A DNA stretch of 64,000 bases, taken from the NCBI RefSeq assembly GCF_018861025.1, contig NZ_JAHKQH010000045.1, positions 124,001-188,000 on the forward strand. Direction: 5' to 3'. Below are positions 56,182 to 64,000 of the stretch, in pieces. The notes below the pieces were generated by a model. The model was not told where the DNA came from. It was given only the letters and a program-made list of their open reading frames with translations, and searched no databases. Numbering within the stretch: position 1 is the stretch's first letter; the number at the start of each line of letters is the position of its first letter. The stretch is from Psychrosphaera sp. B3R10. Its GTDB lineage: Bacteria > Pseudomonadota > Gammaproteobacteria > Enterobacterales > Alteromonadaceae. The position numbers and the translations under genes were made by a program.

Positions 56182-57669
56182 ATGTCGATAGATTATTCAG
56201 TTGTTTCTATAGTTTTATATTTTGTATTATTAATCGCAATAGGCTTTTATGCCATGCGTCAATCCACATCTAATAACAGTGAATATTTATTAGGGGGCAG
56301 ACAAGTTGGCCCGAACGTCACTGCTTTGTCCGCAGGTGCGTCTGATATGAGTGGCTGGATGTTGTTAGGATTACCTGGCGCAGCTTACACCACTGGCATT
56401 GGCAGTATTTGGTTGGCTATTGGTTTGGTGATAGGTGCTTATGTTAATTATCTCATTGTTGCACCAAAACTGCGGGTTTACACTGAGCTTGCTAATGATT
56501 CTTTAACCATTCCTGAATTTATGTCTCGTCGATTTATGAAAGACAAAAGTCACCTGCGACTTATCGCGAGCGTTGTTATCATCCTATTCTTTACCGTATA
56601 TACGGCGTCTGGCCTTGTTGCCGGCGGCAAGTTATTCTCCTCAGCATTTGCGACATCTTATTCATTTGGGGTTTTTGCAACGGTAGGAATTGTAGTCGCA
56701 TATACTGTTATGGGCGGATTTTTGGCTGTGAGCTTAACCGACTTTGTACAGGGGGTTATTATGCTCATTGCCCTCATTGCAGTGCCATACGTTGCATTTA
56801 TCTCAATTGATACAGTGGCACAGTCAACGAGTTTTGGTTCTCAGTTTTGGGAGTTGTTAACCAAAGAGGCCAATTTCGAAATTGTTGCCTCCATTAGTTT
56901 ATTTACCTGGGGGCTTGGTTACTTTGGGCAACCACACATTATCGTTCGATTTATGGCGATAAGCAGTCACAAAAAATTACCACAGGCTCGAAGAGTTGGT
57001 ATAAATTGGATGATCGTATCTATTATCGGGGCGTTATTAACCGGTATTGTCGGTGCTGCGTATATTAAATCTGTTGGTACACAATTGAGTGACCCTGAAA
57101 CGATATTCATTCATTTGTCGCAAATTTTGTTTCATCCTTTAGTTGCTGGCTGGTTATTAGCAGCAATTTTAGCGGCGATTATGAGTACGATTTCCTCACA
57201 GCTTTTAGTGTCATCCAGTTCGCTTGTTGAAGATCTTTATAAAGTTTACTTTTCAGAAAACGTAAGTCCTGAAAAATCACTAATTATCAGCCGTGCTTGT
57301 GTAGTGGTTGTTGCTGCTTTAGCGTCACTTATTGCACTTGCTGAATTAGGCGGTGTACTTAAATTGGTCTCTAGTGCTTGGGCAGGTTTTGGTGCCGCAT
57401 TTGGTCCAGTTATTCTATTCAGTTTATGGTGGAAGCAATTAACTGAACAAGGCGCAATTGCAGGCGTATTAGCAGGTGCTATTACTGTATTTATTTGGGG
57501 TTATATTCCATTGTTACCAAATGGACTAACATTGAGCTCTGAGTTTTATGAACTGTTACCAGCATTTTTAATAAGTTCCTTGGTTATTGTGATTGTAAGT
57601 AAACGCACACAAGTACCATGTGAAAAGACAACTGAGTTATTTGAGCTAACTAAAAATTCATTAAGTTAG
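56182..57669 (+). CDS. putP: Sodium/proline symporter PutP
   Basis: 495 residues, sodium:solute symporter family with about 13 membrane segments. PutP-type signatures: EYLLGGRQVGPNVTALSAGASDMSGWMLLGLPGAAY and VYTELANDSLTIPEFMSRRF, plus IIVRFMAISSHKKLPQARRVG. The ATG at 56182 (MSIDYS) gives the N-terminal length of E. coli PutP; ATG 56170 would add four residues. Upstream of a MarR gene and the proBAC genes, so the locus groups proline uptake and synthesis. Confidence 0.92.
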   Translation: MSIDYSVVSIVLYFVLLIAIGFYAMRQSTSNNSEYLLGGRQVGPNVTALSAGASDMSGWMLLGLPGAAYTTGIGSIWLAIGLVIGAYVNYLIVAPKLRVYTELANDSLTIPEFMSRRFMKDKSHLRLIASVVIILFFTVYTASGLVAGGKLFSSAFATSYSFGVFATVGIVVAYTVMGGFLAVSLTDFVQGVIMLIALIAVPYVAFISIDTVAQSTSFGSQFWELLTKEANFEIVASISLFTWGLGYFGQPHIIVRFMAISSHKKLPQARRVGINWMIVSIIGALLTGIVGAAYIKSVGTQLSDPETIFIHLSQILFHPLVAGWLLAAILAAIMSTISSQLLVSSSSLVEDLYKVYFSENVSPEKSLIISRACVVVVAALASLIALAELGGVLKLVSSAWAGFGAAFGPVILFSLWWKQLTEQGAIAGVLAGAITVFIWGYIPLLPNGLTLSSEFYELLPAFLISSLVIVIVSKRTQVPCEKTTELFELTKNSLS

Positions 57670-57711
57670 TGGTCAAATAATTTGAATAATAAATAATTGC
57701 TAGTGGATTCT

Positions 57712-57724
57712 ATGTTGCCAACAT
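57712..57724. promoter_or_regulatory. Palindrome upstream of the MarR gene
   Basis: ATGTTG-C-CAACAT, a perfect 13-base inverted repeat between putP and the marR-type gene; a plausible autoregulatory operator. Confidence 0.4.
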
Positions 57725-57774
57725 TTGTGAAGCAGAGTAGAGTTCGGCATTTTTAAGATTACGGCGGGTGTACA

Positions 57775-58254
57775 TTGGAAAAATATGAAGAGTTGTTAGT
57801 CGCAATTCGGCAAATTATCCGCGCAATTGATTTGCGTTCTAAGAAGTTAAGTAAAGCAGTTGGGATCACCGGCCCACAACTGTTGGTTTTGCAGGAAGTT
57901 TCGGCTTTACCAGGACTGACATCAAAGCAGGTATCGGACAGCATTAACTTATCTCAAGCAACGGTAACGAGTATTTTAGACCGTTTAGAGTCAAAGGAGT
58001 TATTGGTGCGTAAACGCGATAGTGAAGACCGCCGAAAAGTTTCTTTATATTTGACCGACCTGGGCGTGGAAACATTAAAAGATGCGCCACGTGCAATGGA
58101 AGATACGTTTATTGAAAAGTTTGAAAACATTGAGCCTTGGGAGCAGACATTGTTGTTATCAAGCGTTCAGCGAGTTGCAAGTATGATGAACGCAGGTGAA
58201 CTCGATGCAGCACCAATTCTTAATCTAGGTGAAATTCACGCACCTAAAGATTGA
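57775..58254 (+). CDS. MarR-family transcriptional regulator
   Basis: 159 residues. Winged-helix DNA-binding region (GLTSKQVSDSINLSQATVTSILDRLESKELLVRKRDSEDRRKV). The N-terminus (LVAIRQIIRAIDLRSKKLSKAVGITGPQLLVL) resembles EctR-type regulators of compatible-solute genes. TTG start at 57775. The position between putP and proBAC suggests control of proline or osmolyte metabolism, which is inference. Confidence 0.88.
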   Translation: MEKYEELLVAIRQIIRAIDLRSKKLSKAVGITGPQLLVLQEVSALPGLTSKQVSDSINLSQATVTSILDRLESKELLVRKRDSEDRRKVSLYLTDLGVETLKDAPRAMEDTFIEKFENIEPWEQTLLLSSVQRVASMMNAGELDAAPILNLGEIHAPKD

Positions 58255-58276
58255 TTGCATTGCAGTATTAAAGAAC

Positions 58277-58305
58277 AAAACCGCTCTAACTAGAGCGGTT
58301 TTTTT
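58277..58305 (+). terminator. Terminator after the MarR gene
   Basis: AACCGCTCTA-AC-TAGAGCGGTT, ten pairs, followed by five T in the run after the stem. Confidence 0.9.
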
Positions 58306-58817
58306 GTATTTACCCATTAATGTCGGTTACTCGAGTCGTCACAGCAACTGTACTCAATATTAGTTGAGGCGGGGTTAGGCACATAATTTTACTACAATCA
58401 ATTAGTTTTGCTAAGCGCAAGAAACCAGCATGGTTTTAGCAATACTCTTTCCGCTGACTGCAATGCCCAGTAGCTATCATCTTTATCCTAAGCTTAAATA
58501 TCGCGACCTTACCTAAAACATATTCTGTTGTTTAATACGTCCAAACTGCAAAAACGAAATGGATTGGCTCATCAGGGTTGTAGTGGAAGATAAAATGTTT
58601 CCTGTAAAAGCGTAAACACCAGTGTTTCTTGTTTATAATATTAGTTTACGAAATATATATATCGAATGAAAATAAACCGCCATAACATTATATAGCCTTG
58701 TTTTCGGAGCTTTTAGGGGGCTATAGATAAGGTGCTAAAAGTAATTTCAGGTTGATTAAAAATTAATAGTTAGTATACTAAACATAAGTTCACTAAATAT
58801 ATTTTTGGAGTTTTGTT
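58306..58817. other. Upstream region of proB
   Basis: About 510 bases with no coding frame found. Close to proB it holds a perfect palindrome TTAGTATACTAA (58770-58781) that could be an operator. The region is long for a promoter and may contain further regulation. Confidence 0.5.
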
Positions 58818-59915
58818 TTGTTTTCTAGTTTTAAACGAGTTGTATTGAAAGTGGGTAGTGCATTGATAGCGCCGAGTGGAAGTGGATGTAGCCCTCACAA
58901 ATTATTTCCTATCGCTCAGTTTATAATTGATTGTCGCCAACGAGGCATAGAGGTTGTTTTAGTTTCCTCTGGGTCTATTGCGGCAGGAAAACGACATTTT
59001 CCTAAAATTGATAGTGCTGATGTGTCTATCACAATGAAAAAAGCAATGGCCGCAGCGGGTCAAGCTGAAATGGTTTCAACGTGGGATAAGTTGTTTGATT
59101 TTGCGACTTGTCAAATTCTGCTGACGCATGGTGACTTACGAGACCCTGAACGTTATGCAAGTGTGTCGTCAACCATCGACGAAACCCTAAAACACGGTAT
59201 TTTACCAATCGTAAATGAGAACGATACTATTACCACTGATAAGCTAAAAGTTGGCGACAACGATAACTTAGCGGCTATGGTTTCAGCGGCGGTTGGCGCA
59301 GATGCACTAATCTTATGTACCGACGTTGACGGTTTATATTCCGCAAATCCAAAAGACAACCCAGATGCCAAACACATCCCAGAGGTCCGTTCTATCACTG
59401 ACAGTTTACGCAATTTAGATATGCGTACGACTAACTCAGTTGGTACTGGTGGTATGGCAACAAAAGTTCAAGCGGCAGAGAAAGCCATTGCAAACGGCAT
59501 TGCGACTTACATTATTCACGGTGAACAAGCGGATTCATTTCCTGCACTGTTACGGAACGAAAACCCTGGAACAATCTTCTTTCCATCAAAAAGTCCAATC
59601 AACGACAAAGATCATTGGCTCAGATACACCACACGCGCCCAGGGCGAGCTTGTTGTAAATAAGGCTGGTGAAAAAACAGTAATCGACGGTTTACTTAGTT
59701 TATCAAGCGAGCAATTGCTTGAAGTAAATGGTGACTTTAATACCGGTGATACTGTTGTTATTAAATCTGAAGATGGAAAATCTCTCGCGAAAGCAATCAC
59801 AAATTGCAGTAGTTGTTTAATGTCCTACCTAACAGAACAGGAGGATTCGTCGTCGCTAAACCATTTAGATTCTGTATATGAAAGCGACCAAATGACACTG
59901 CTTAAGGAAGTTTAA
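58818..59915 (+). CDS. proB: Glutamate 5-kinase
   Basis: 365 residues. First enzyme of proline synthesis, normally inhibited by proline. Amino-acid-kinase domain (VVLKVGSALIAPSGSG, VSSGSIAAGKRHF, VNENDTITTDKLKVGDNDNL, VGTGGMATKVQAA) and C-terminal PUA domain. TTG start at 58818 with GGAG 7 bases upstream. Its TAA overlaps the proA ATG. Confidence 0.96.
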   Translation: MFSSFKRVVLKVGSALIAPSGSGCSPHKLFPIAQFIIDCRQRGIEVVLVSSGSIAAGKRHFPKIDSADVSITMKKAMAAAGQAEMVSTWDKLFDFATCQILLTHGDLRDPERYASVSSTIDETLKHGILPIVNENDTITTDKLKVGDNDNLAAMVSAAVGADALILCTDVDGLYSANPKDNPDAKHIPEVRSITDSLRNLDMRTTNSVGTGGMATKVQAAEKAIANGIATYIIHGEQADSFPALLRNENPGTIFFPSKSPINDKDHWLRYTTRAQGELVVNKAGEKTVIDGLLSLSSEQLLEVNGDFNTGDTVVIKSEDGKSLAKAITNCSSCLMSYLTEQEDSSSLNHLDSVYESDQMTLLKEV

Positions 59916-61171
59916 TGAACAATATAGAGACTATGGCTCGAAACGCTAAACGCGCATCAAAAGTATTAATGTTGACGCCAGAAGACGTAAAAAATCGTCT
60001 TATTTTGGAAGTGGCGGCAAGAATTAGCAGTAATAAAGACATGATTTTACAAGCCAACTTTGTCGATGTTATTGGCGCTAAAGAAAAAGGCGTTGATGAT
60101 GCATTTATCGACCGGCTGACACTAACCGAAGATCGCCTAGATGAGCTATGCAGTAATCTAGTTACGCTAACTAAACTGGACGATCCAGTCGGTAAAACTG
60201 AACACTTTTCTACTCGTCCAAACGGGCTTGAAGTGACAAAGATGAGCGTGCCGCTTGGTGTGATCTGTATGATTTACGAAGCACGTCCTAATGTTACCGT
60301 AGAAGCCGCGTTAATGTGTTTAAAAGCGGGTAATGCCGCTATCTTGAAAGGTGGCAAAGAAGCCAAGAACACCAATTTAGCATTTGCTGGGATCATTCGT
60401 TTAACACTCGCTGAGTTTGCACTACCAGAGAACCTTGTTACTTTGGTTGAGTCCACGGACCGCGAAGACCTGTTAACATTGATGAAACAAAAAGATTCAA
60501 TCGATTTGGTTATCCCTCGTGGTGGCGAAGGCTTAGTTAAGTTTGTGTCCGAACATAGCCTAATCCCTGTTATTCAACATTTCAAAGGTGTGTGCCATTT
60601 ATATGTCGACAAATATGCTGACTTTGATAAAGCGATTAACATTCTGATTAATGGTAAAACCCAGCGCACAGGGGTGTGTAATGCCCTTGAATGTTTATTG
60701 GTTCATAAAGACATTGCAGACGACTTTTTACCTGTTGCAGCCCGAGTTTTAGAATCACATGGCGTAAAAGTAAATACCTGTGAAAGTGCTCATAAGTTCT
60801 TTTTGAGCCCAACTTTGTTAACGCCAGACAGCTTTGGCCAAGAATACTTGCGTAAAGAAATCGCCATACGTACCGTACCGTCGTTAATTGAAGCTATCAC
60901 GCACATTGACCAATTCGGCAGCAACCACACAGAAGTGATCATTACCGAAGATAAAGACCGCGCTAATACGTTTATTAAAACAGTAGATGCGTCAGTCTGT
61001 ATGGTTAATGCGTCATCGCGTTTTTCCGATGGCAGTCAGTTAGGTTTAGGTGCAGAAATTGGTATTGCAACCACTAAACTCCATGCTTATGGCCCGATGG
61101 GGATAGAATCTCTAGTGACCCAAAAGTTTGTTGTTTCTGGCGAAGGTCAAGTGCGAGGTACTGGCGTTTAG
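59915..61171 (+). CDS. proA: Gamma-glutamyl phosphate reductase
   Basis: 418 residues. Reduces glutamyl phosphate to glutamate semialdehyde. Motifs: VPLGVICMIYEARPNVTVEAA, GNAAILKGGKEA, catalytic Cys in GKTQRTGVCNALECLL, and DGSQLGLGAEIGIATTKLHA. Overlaps proB (TAATG), so the two are translationally coupled. Confidence 0.97.
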   Translation: MNNIETMARNAKRASKVLMLTPEDVKNRLILEVAARISSNKDMILQANFVDVIGAKEKGVDDAFIDRLTLTEDRLDELCSNLVTLTKLDDPVGKTEHFSTRPNGLEVTKMSVPLGVICMIYEARPNVTVEAALMCLKAGNAAILKGGKEAKNTNLAFAGIIRLTLAEFALPENLVTLVESTDREDLLTLMKQKDSIDLVIPRGGEGLVKFVSEHSLIPVIQHFKGVCHLYVDKYADFDKAINILINGKTQRTGVCNALECLLVHKDIADDFLPVAARVLESHGVKVNTCESAHKFFLSPTLLTPDSFGQEYLRKEIAIRTVPSLIEAITHIDQFGSNHTEVIITEDKDRANTFIKTVDASVCMVNASSRFSDGSQLGLGAEIGIATTKLHAYGPMGIESLVTQKFVVSGEGQVRGTGV

Positions 61172-61172
61172 T

Positions 61173-62057
61173 ATGGTATTTGATAGAAACTTCGCGACCA
61201 AACGCATAGGGTTTATCGGAGCCGGAAAAATGGCAAAAGCAATGATCCAAGGCTTTCTAAAGTCAGGTGTCGTTGCCAATCAAATTATTGCTTCGACCCG
61301 CACGGTTGAGTCTAAAGTGCGAGTCGAAAAAGAATTTGGGATAGCTGCTACCACGTGTAATAACGAAGTAGCGAGCCTATCTGATGTTATCTTTATTTGC
61401 GTAAAACCAACGAACGTACAAAACGCATGTGATGACATTGTTGCGGGATTAACGTATCAAGAGCTACAGACCAAAATCGTGATTTCTGCTGCCGCTGGTG
61501 TACCTAGGGTTTTAGTTAGTGATTGGCTACAAAACCTTCCAACGACATTTACTATGATGCCAAACCTCCCTGTCTCTGTTAATGAAGGGGCTATAGCACT
61601 TTATGGCAGCAAGATAAAACAACATTTTTTGACCGAAGTAACCCAGTTGTTGTCAAAACTTGGAAAAGTTTATCAAGTCGAAAGTGAAGTTGAACTCGCT
61701 TATATGGTTGGGATTGCAGGCAGTGCACCTGCTTATTATTACGCTATGGTGGAGGCAATAGAGCAGGCCGCTAAACACTACGCCTTAACTAATGTAAACG
61801 TAAGTGAAGTCGTGAGGCAAACGACACGCGGCACGCTTACCTTATTGGCAGAACAAGCATTTGATGCAAGTTATCTAAAGGATATGGTTGCCTCGCCAGG
61901 AGGGACAACTCGAGAAGCGCTTAATGTGATAGAAGAACAAAACATTGGTGATTCTTTACATGACGCTATGGAAGCCGCTGTGCTCAAAACGATGAAGCAA
62001 CTGTCATATCACCTAAGCCAGTCGAATAAGCCTAAGGTGGCAACAGAGCCTTGTTAA
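61173..62057 (+). CDS. proC: Pyrroline-5-carboxylate reductase
   Basis: 294 residues. Final step of proline synthesis. NAD(P)-binding GFIGAGKMAKAMIQGF and the signature KDMVASPGGTTREAL near the C-terminus. ATG at 61173 lies 1 base after the proA stop; an in-frame TTG at 61128 is unlikely. Grouping proB-proA-proC in one operon differs from E. coli, where proC is elsewhere. Confidence 0.96.
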   Translation: MVFDRNFATKRIGFIGAGKMAKAMIQGFLKSGVVANQIIASTRTVESKVRVEKEFGIAATTCNNEVASLSDVIFICVKPTNVQNACDDIVAGLTYQELQTKIVISAAAGVPRVLVSDWLQNLPTTFTMMPNLPVSVNEGAIALYGSKIKQHFLTEVTQLLSKLGKVYQVESEVELAYMVGIAGSAPAYYYAMVEAIEQAAKHYALTNVNVSEVVRQTTRGTLTLLAEQAFDASYLKDMVASPGGTTREALNVIEEQNIGDSLHDAMEAAVLKTMKQLSYHLSQSNKPKVATEPC

Positions 62058-62084
62058 ACACATTCTTCGTATGCTGTTGTGACT

Positions 62085-62111
62085 AGCCCAATCTTATTTG
62101 ATTGGGCTTTT
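62085..62111 (+). terminator. Terminator after proBAC
   Basis: AGCCCAATC-N6-GATTGGGCT followed by TTTTG, 28 bases after the proC stop. Confidence 0.85.
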
Positions 62112-62341
62112 GTATTTTAGGTTTCCGCACAATTGCCATTTGTCTAAAGTATCCATACTTAAAAGTCCCACAAATCCAACTATTCCCGCAATTAAGACAA
62201 TGTCAAAAACTTAACTTGTAACGATTTATTGCTAAGGCTTGTTATACCCCGAATGACAGCTATTATGACGGGGATAAACAATACAAATAAGCGCGTTGTT
62301 TGCTCTCAATTTCAGTAGAATAATTTATGCCGAGGAATGAA

Positions 62342-63538
62342 ATGGATATCGCAATTTTAGGCGGAGGTATCGGTGGAATTAGTGCTGCAATTTCGCTCAA
62401 ACAAGCCGGGTTTAATCCGACAATATATGAACGTCACCAAAGCATTTCTGAAATGGGGGCTGGCATAGTCTGTTGGCCAAACGCGATCTTTGTTTTAGAA
62501 ACACTGGGAGTTTTACAAAAGATTGAAATGTTTGGCGGCAAGATAACCGCAATGTCTCGTTTTTCTTCATCAGGCGAACCGCTTGGTAGCTTGGATGTTA
62601 GCCAGCTTAATAAACACATGACATTGCCAAGTTATTCAATTTTGCGTCGTGATTTAATGTTAATTCTCACCGAGCGTGCGCAAGAACTTAACATATCAAT
62701 TCGATATGCCCACCAAGTTACAGCAATTGCAAGTCAGCCCAGTGGCTTTAAAACTCAAATTACCTTTGATAATGGCATGGTCATAAAGCCCGACCTTATT
62801 ATAGGCGCTGAAGGGCGAATGAACTCTCCGGCTAGGCAATTTGTGACAGGAAACAATACGCCGGTATTTCAAAAGTTTATCAATTGGATTGGCGTTTATA
62901 GGGGAAATCAGCCTCTATTTGACCAAATGCAGGTGCTTGATTTTTGGGGCTGCGGCCAGCGCTTTGGTATCGTGCCTATTAATGATAAGTCTGCCTATTG
63001 GGCTGGTGGCGCATTTGTAAGTGACCTTAGAAATATAAAAACAGAGCCAGAGTTATTCAAGCAAGAGCTTGCCAATCATTTTAGTGATTGGCCTACGCCA
63101 ATTTTAACCTTGATAAACGAAACGCCTGTAACAAGTATTAACAAAATTTATGTGCATGATCACGATCCTATATCGACTTGGTACAAAACAAATGTGGTAC
63201 TGTTAGGTGATGCGGCTCATGCACCTTTACCAACATCTGGACAAGGTGCTTGCCAGGCTTTAGAAGACGTTTGGCATTTAACTAAATGCTTGAAGGCTTC
63301 CCCAAACGACATAACTTTTGCGTTTAGGCAGTATAACGATATTCGTAGAACAAAAACGGCGGGGATAATTGAAACCGGTCGTCAACTCGCTAGGTCTATA
63401 TTTAACCCTAATGAGGCTTATTGTCAGCAACGTAACCTTGTGAGTAAACAAACTGATTATAACGCAGTAGCTCAAGGGATGGCTAAAGGCTGGGCGAGTG
63501 GATTACCAATTGGTGATGTATCAAACCGTGTCAGCTAA
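62342..63538 (+). CDS. FAD-dependent monooxygenase
   Basis: 398 residues. N-terminal Rossmann motif (DIAILGGGIGGISAAISL), a middle DLIIGAEGRMN stretch and the C-terminal GDAAHAPLPTSGQGACQALED motif define the para-hydroxybenzoate-hydroxylase class of flavin monooxygenases. Some similarity in layout to urate hydroxylase HpxO, but no substrate can be assigned. The ATG at 62342 fits the GAGG at 62332-62335; an ATG at 62327 is also in frame. Confidence 0.88.
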   Translation: MDIAILGGGIGGISAAISLKQAGFNPTIYERHQSISEMGAGIVCWPNAIFVLETLGVLQKIEMFGGKITAMSRFSSSGEPLGSLDVSQLNKHMTLPSYSILRRDLMLILTERAQELNISIRYAHQVTAIASQPSGFKTQITFDNGMVIKPDLIIGAEGRMNSPARQFVTGNNTPVFQKFINWIGVYRGNQPLFDQMQVLDFWGCGQRFGIVPINDKSAYWAGGAFVSDLRNIKTEPELFKQELANHFSDWPTPILTLINETPVTSINKIYVHDHDPISTWYKTNVVLLGDAAHAPLPTSGQGACQALEDVWHLTKCLKASPNDITFAFRQYNDIRRTKTAGIIETGRQLARSIFNPNEAYCQQRNLVSKQTDYNAVAQGMAKGWASGLPIGDVSNRVS

Positions 63539-63590
63539 GTCGTTTACGGCGAGTTCATATTAAATAAATTAAGTGATTAAAGAATATATT

Positions 63591-63845
63591 ATGGGAATAA
63601 AATTTTGGTTTAAACGTGCGGCAATGGTTTTTAGTATTGTGTCGATGTTGCTGTTATTGGTCGAACTAGCTAAAGGGCATGTTTTTGAGCAGGCAATACT
63701 TTTTGCGTTAACATGGGGGGCTGTCTCCACGGCAATTTTTATTGGAACTCGGCTGTATTACACGCGAAAAGGTGTGCATTGTGAATTGTGTAATGACCTG
63801 CCAACAAAGCCTGCTGAAGGTGGAATATATTCAAATGATATATAA
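63591..63845 (+). CDS. Small membrane protein, unknown
   Basis: 84 residues from ATG 63591 (90 if a GTG at 63573 is used). Two hydrophobic segments (about 10-28 and 39-56), then a short tail with CELC, a possible metal-binding pair. No clear ribosome site and no family recognised. Confidence 0.6.
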   Translation: MGIKFWFKRAAMVFSIVSMLLLLVELAKGHVFEQAILFALTWGAVSTAIFIGTRLYYTRKGVHCELCNDLPTKPAEGGIYSNDI

Positions 63846-63881
63846 CAAGTGGTTGGCGTCTAGGTTATCGGGTGAAGATCC

Positions 63882-64000
63882 GTGTTTTTAGGTCAATTAT
63901 TTAATACAACTAATCGTTTTAATAGAGTAATCCTAAGCTGGCTCACCGCATTGTCCAAGCCCGTTCGGTTAATAACTCAAGTTTTACTTTTCTTGACGTT
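63882..64000 (+). CDS. Start of an unidentified gene, runs off the window
   Basis: From GTG 63882 (GGTGAAG upstream) the frame stays open to the window end: 39 residues, ending in a basic then hydrophobic stretch (LSKPVRLITQVLLFLT). This resembles the beginning of a multi-pass membrane protein such as a WbpM-type nucleoside-sugar epimerase, but the fragment is too short to be sure. Confidence 0.4.
   Translation, partial: MFLGQLFNTTNRFNRVILSWLTALSKPVRLITQVLLFLT

Overview
The window is a 64 kb chromosomal segment of a low-GC (about 40%, by eye) marine-type gammaproteobacterium. Protein sequences and gene order (rpoE-rseABC, lepA-lepB-rnc-era-recO-pdxJ-acpS, sdhE/ygfZ, thrLABC, csrB) fit the order Alteromonadales, most likely a Colwellia/Thalassotalea/Psychrosphaera-like genus. 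The genus is inferred from resemblance, not from a search. No rRNA, tRNA, CRISPR array, prophage or insertion sequence was recognised. TTG start codons are frequent.

Layout. 1-1117: end of secF, then yajQ. 1140-10948: a signalling-rich region with two hybrid histidine kinases, a yacL - NarX-type kinase - membrane PAS protein - NarL/FixJ regulator operon, and, in a 1.7 kb stretch without protein genes, a CsrB-type sRNA (minus strand, about 390 nt, about 30 GGA motifs, Rho-independent terminator) with a GacA/UvrY-type palindrome about 170 bp upstream. 10998-16079: EamA exporter, slyD, ygfZ divergent from sdhE-ygfX, nadB. 16261-28516: rpoE with its own sigma-E-like promoter, rseABC, a yqiJ-yqiK flotillin pair, then lepA, lepB, rnc, era, recO, pdxJ and acpS. 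A near-perfect long hairpin sits just before rnc. 28587-35179: a solute-binding-like protein, a zinc-site-less sirtuin, an XRE/IrrE-type regulator divergent from an isolated malate synthase G beta-domain protein with phased operator repeats between them, rdgC, and a membrane histidine kinase.

35472-41030: threonine operon with a readable leader peptide and attenuator, followed by ung. 41085-46826: a DUF3545 microgene, a second EamA exporter, pgi, tal, a DUF3429 membrane protein and yaaA. 46942-50650: an ECF sigma / anti-sigma / PDZ / Sel1 cell-envelope operon with a self-type promoter; a separate small secreted protein shares the C-terminal domain of the PDZ protein. 50817-56092: suhB, DUF2750 protein, ygiQ, PAP2 phosphatase and a 53-residue membrane microprotein. 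56182-62057: proline block (putP, a MarR regulator, proB-proA-proC). 62342-64000: FAD monooxygenase, a small membrane protein and the start of a gene that leaves the window.

The segment is mainly conserved housekeeping DNA. The most unusual material is the csrB locus among sensor kinases, the regulator/malate-synthase-beta-domain pair with 14-bp phased repeats, and the ECF/PDZ/Sel1 envelope system.
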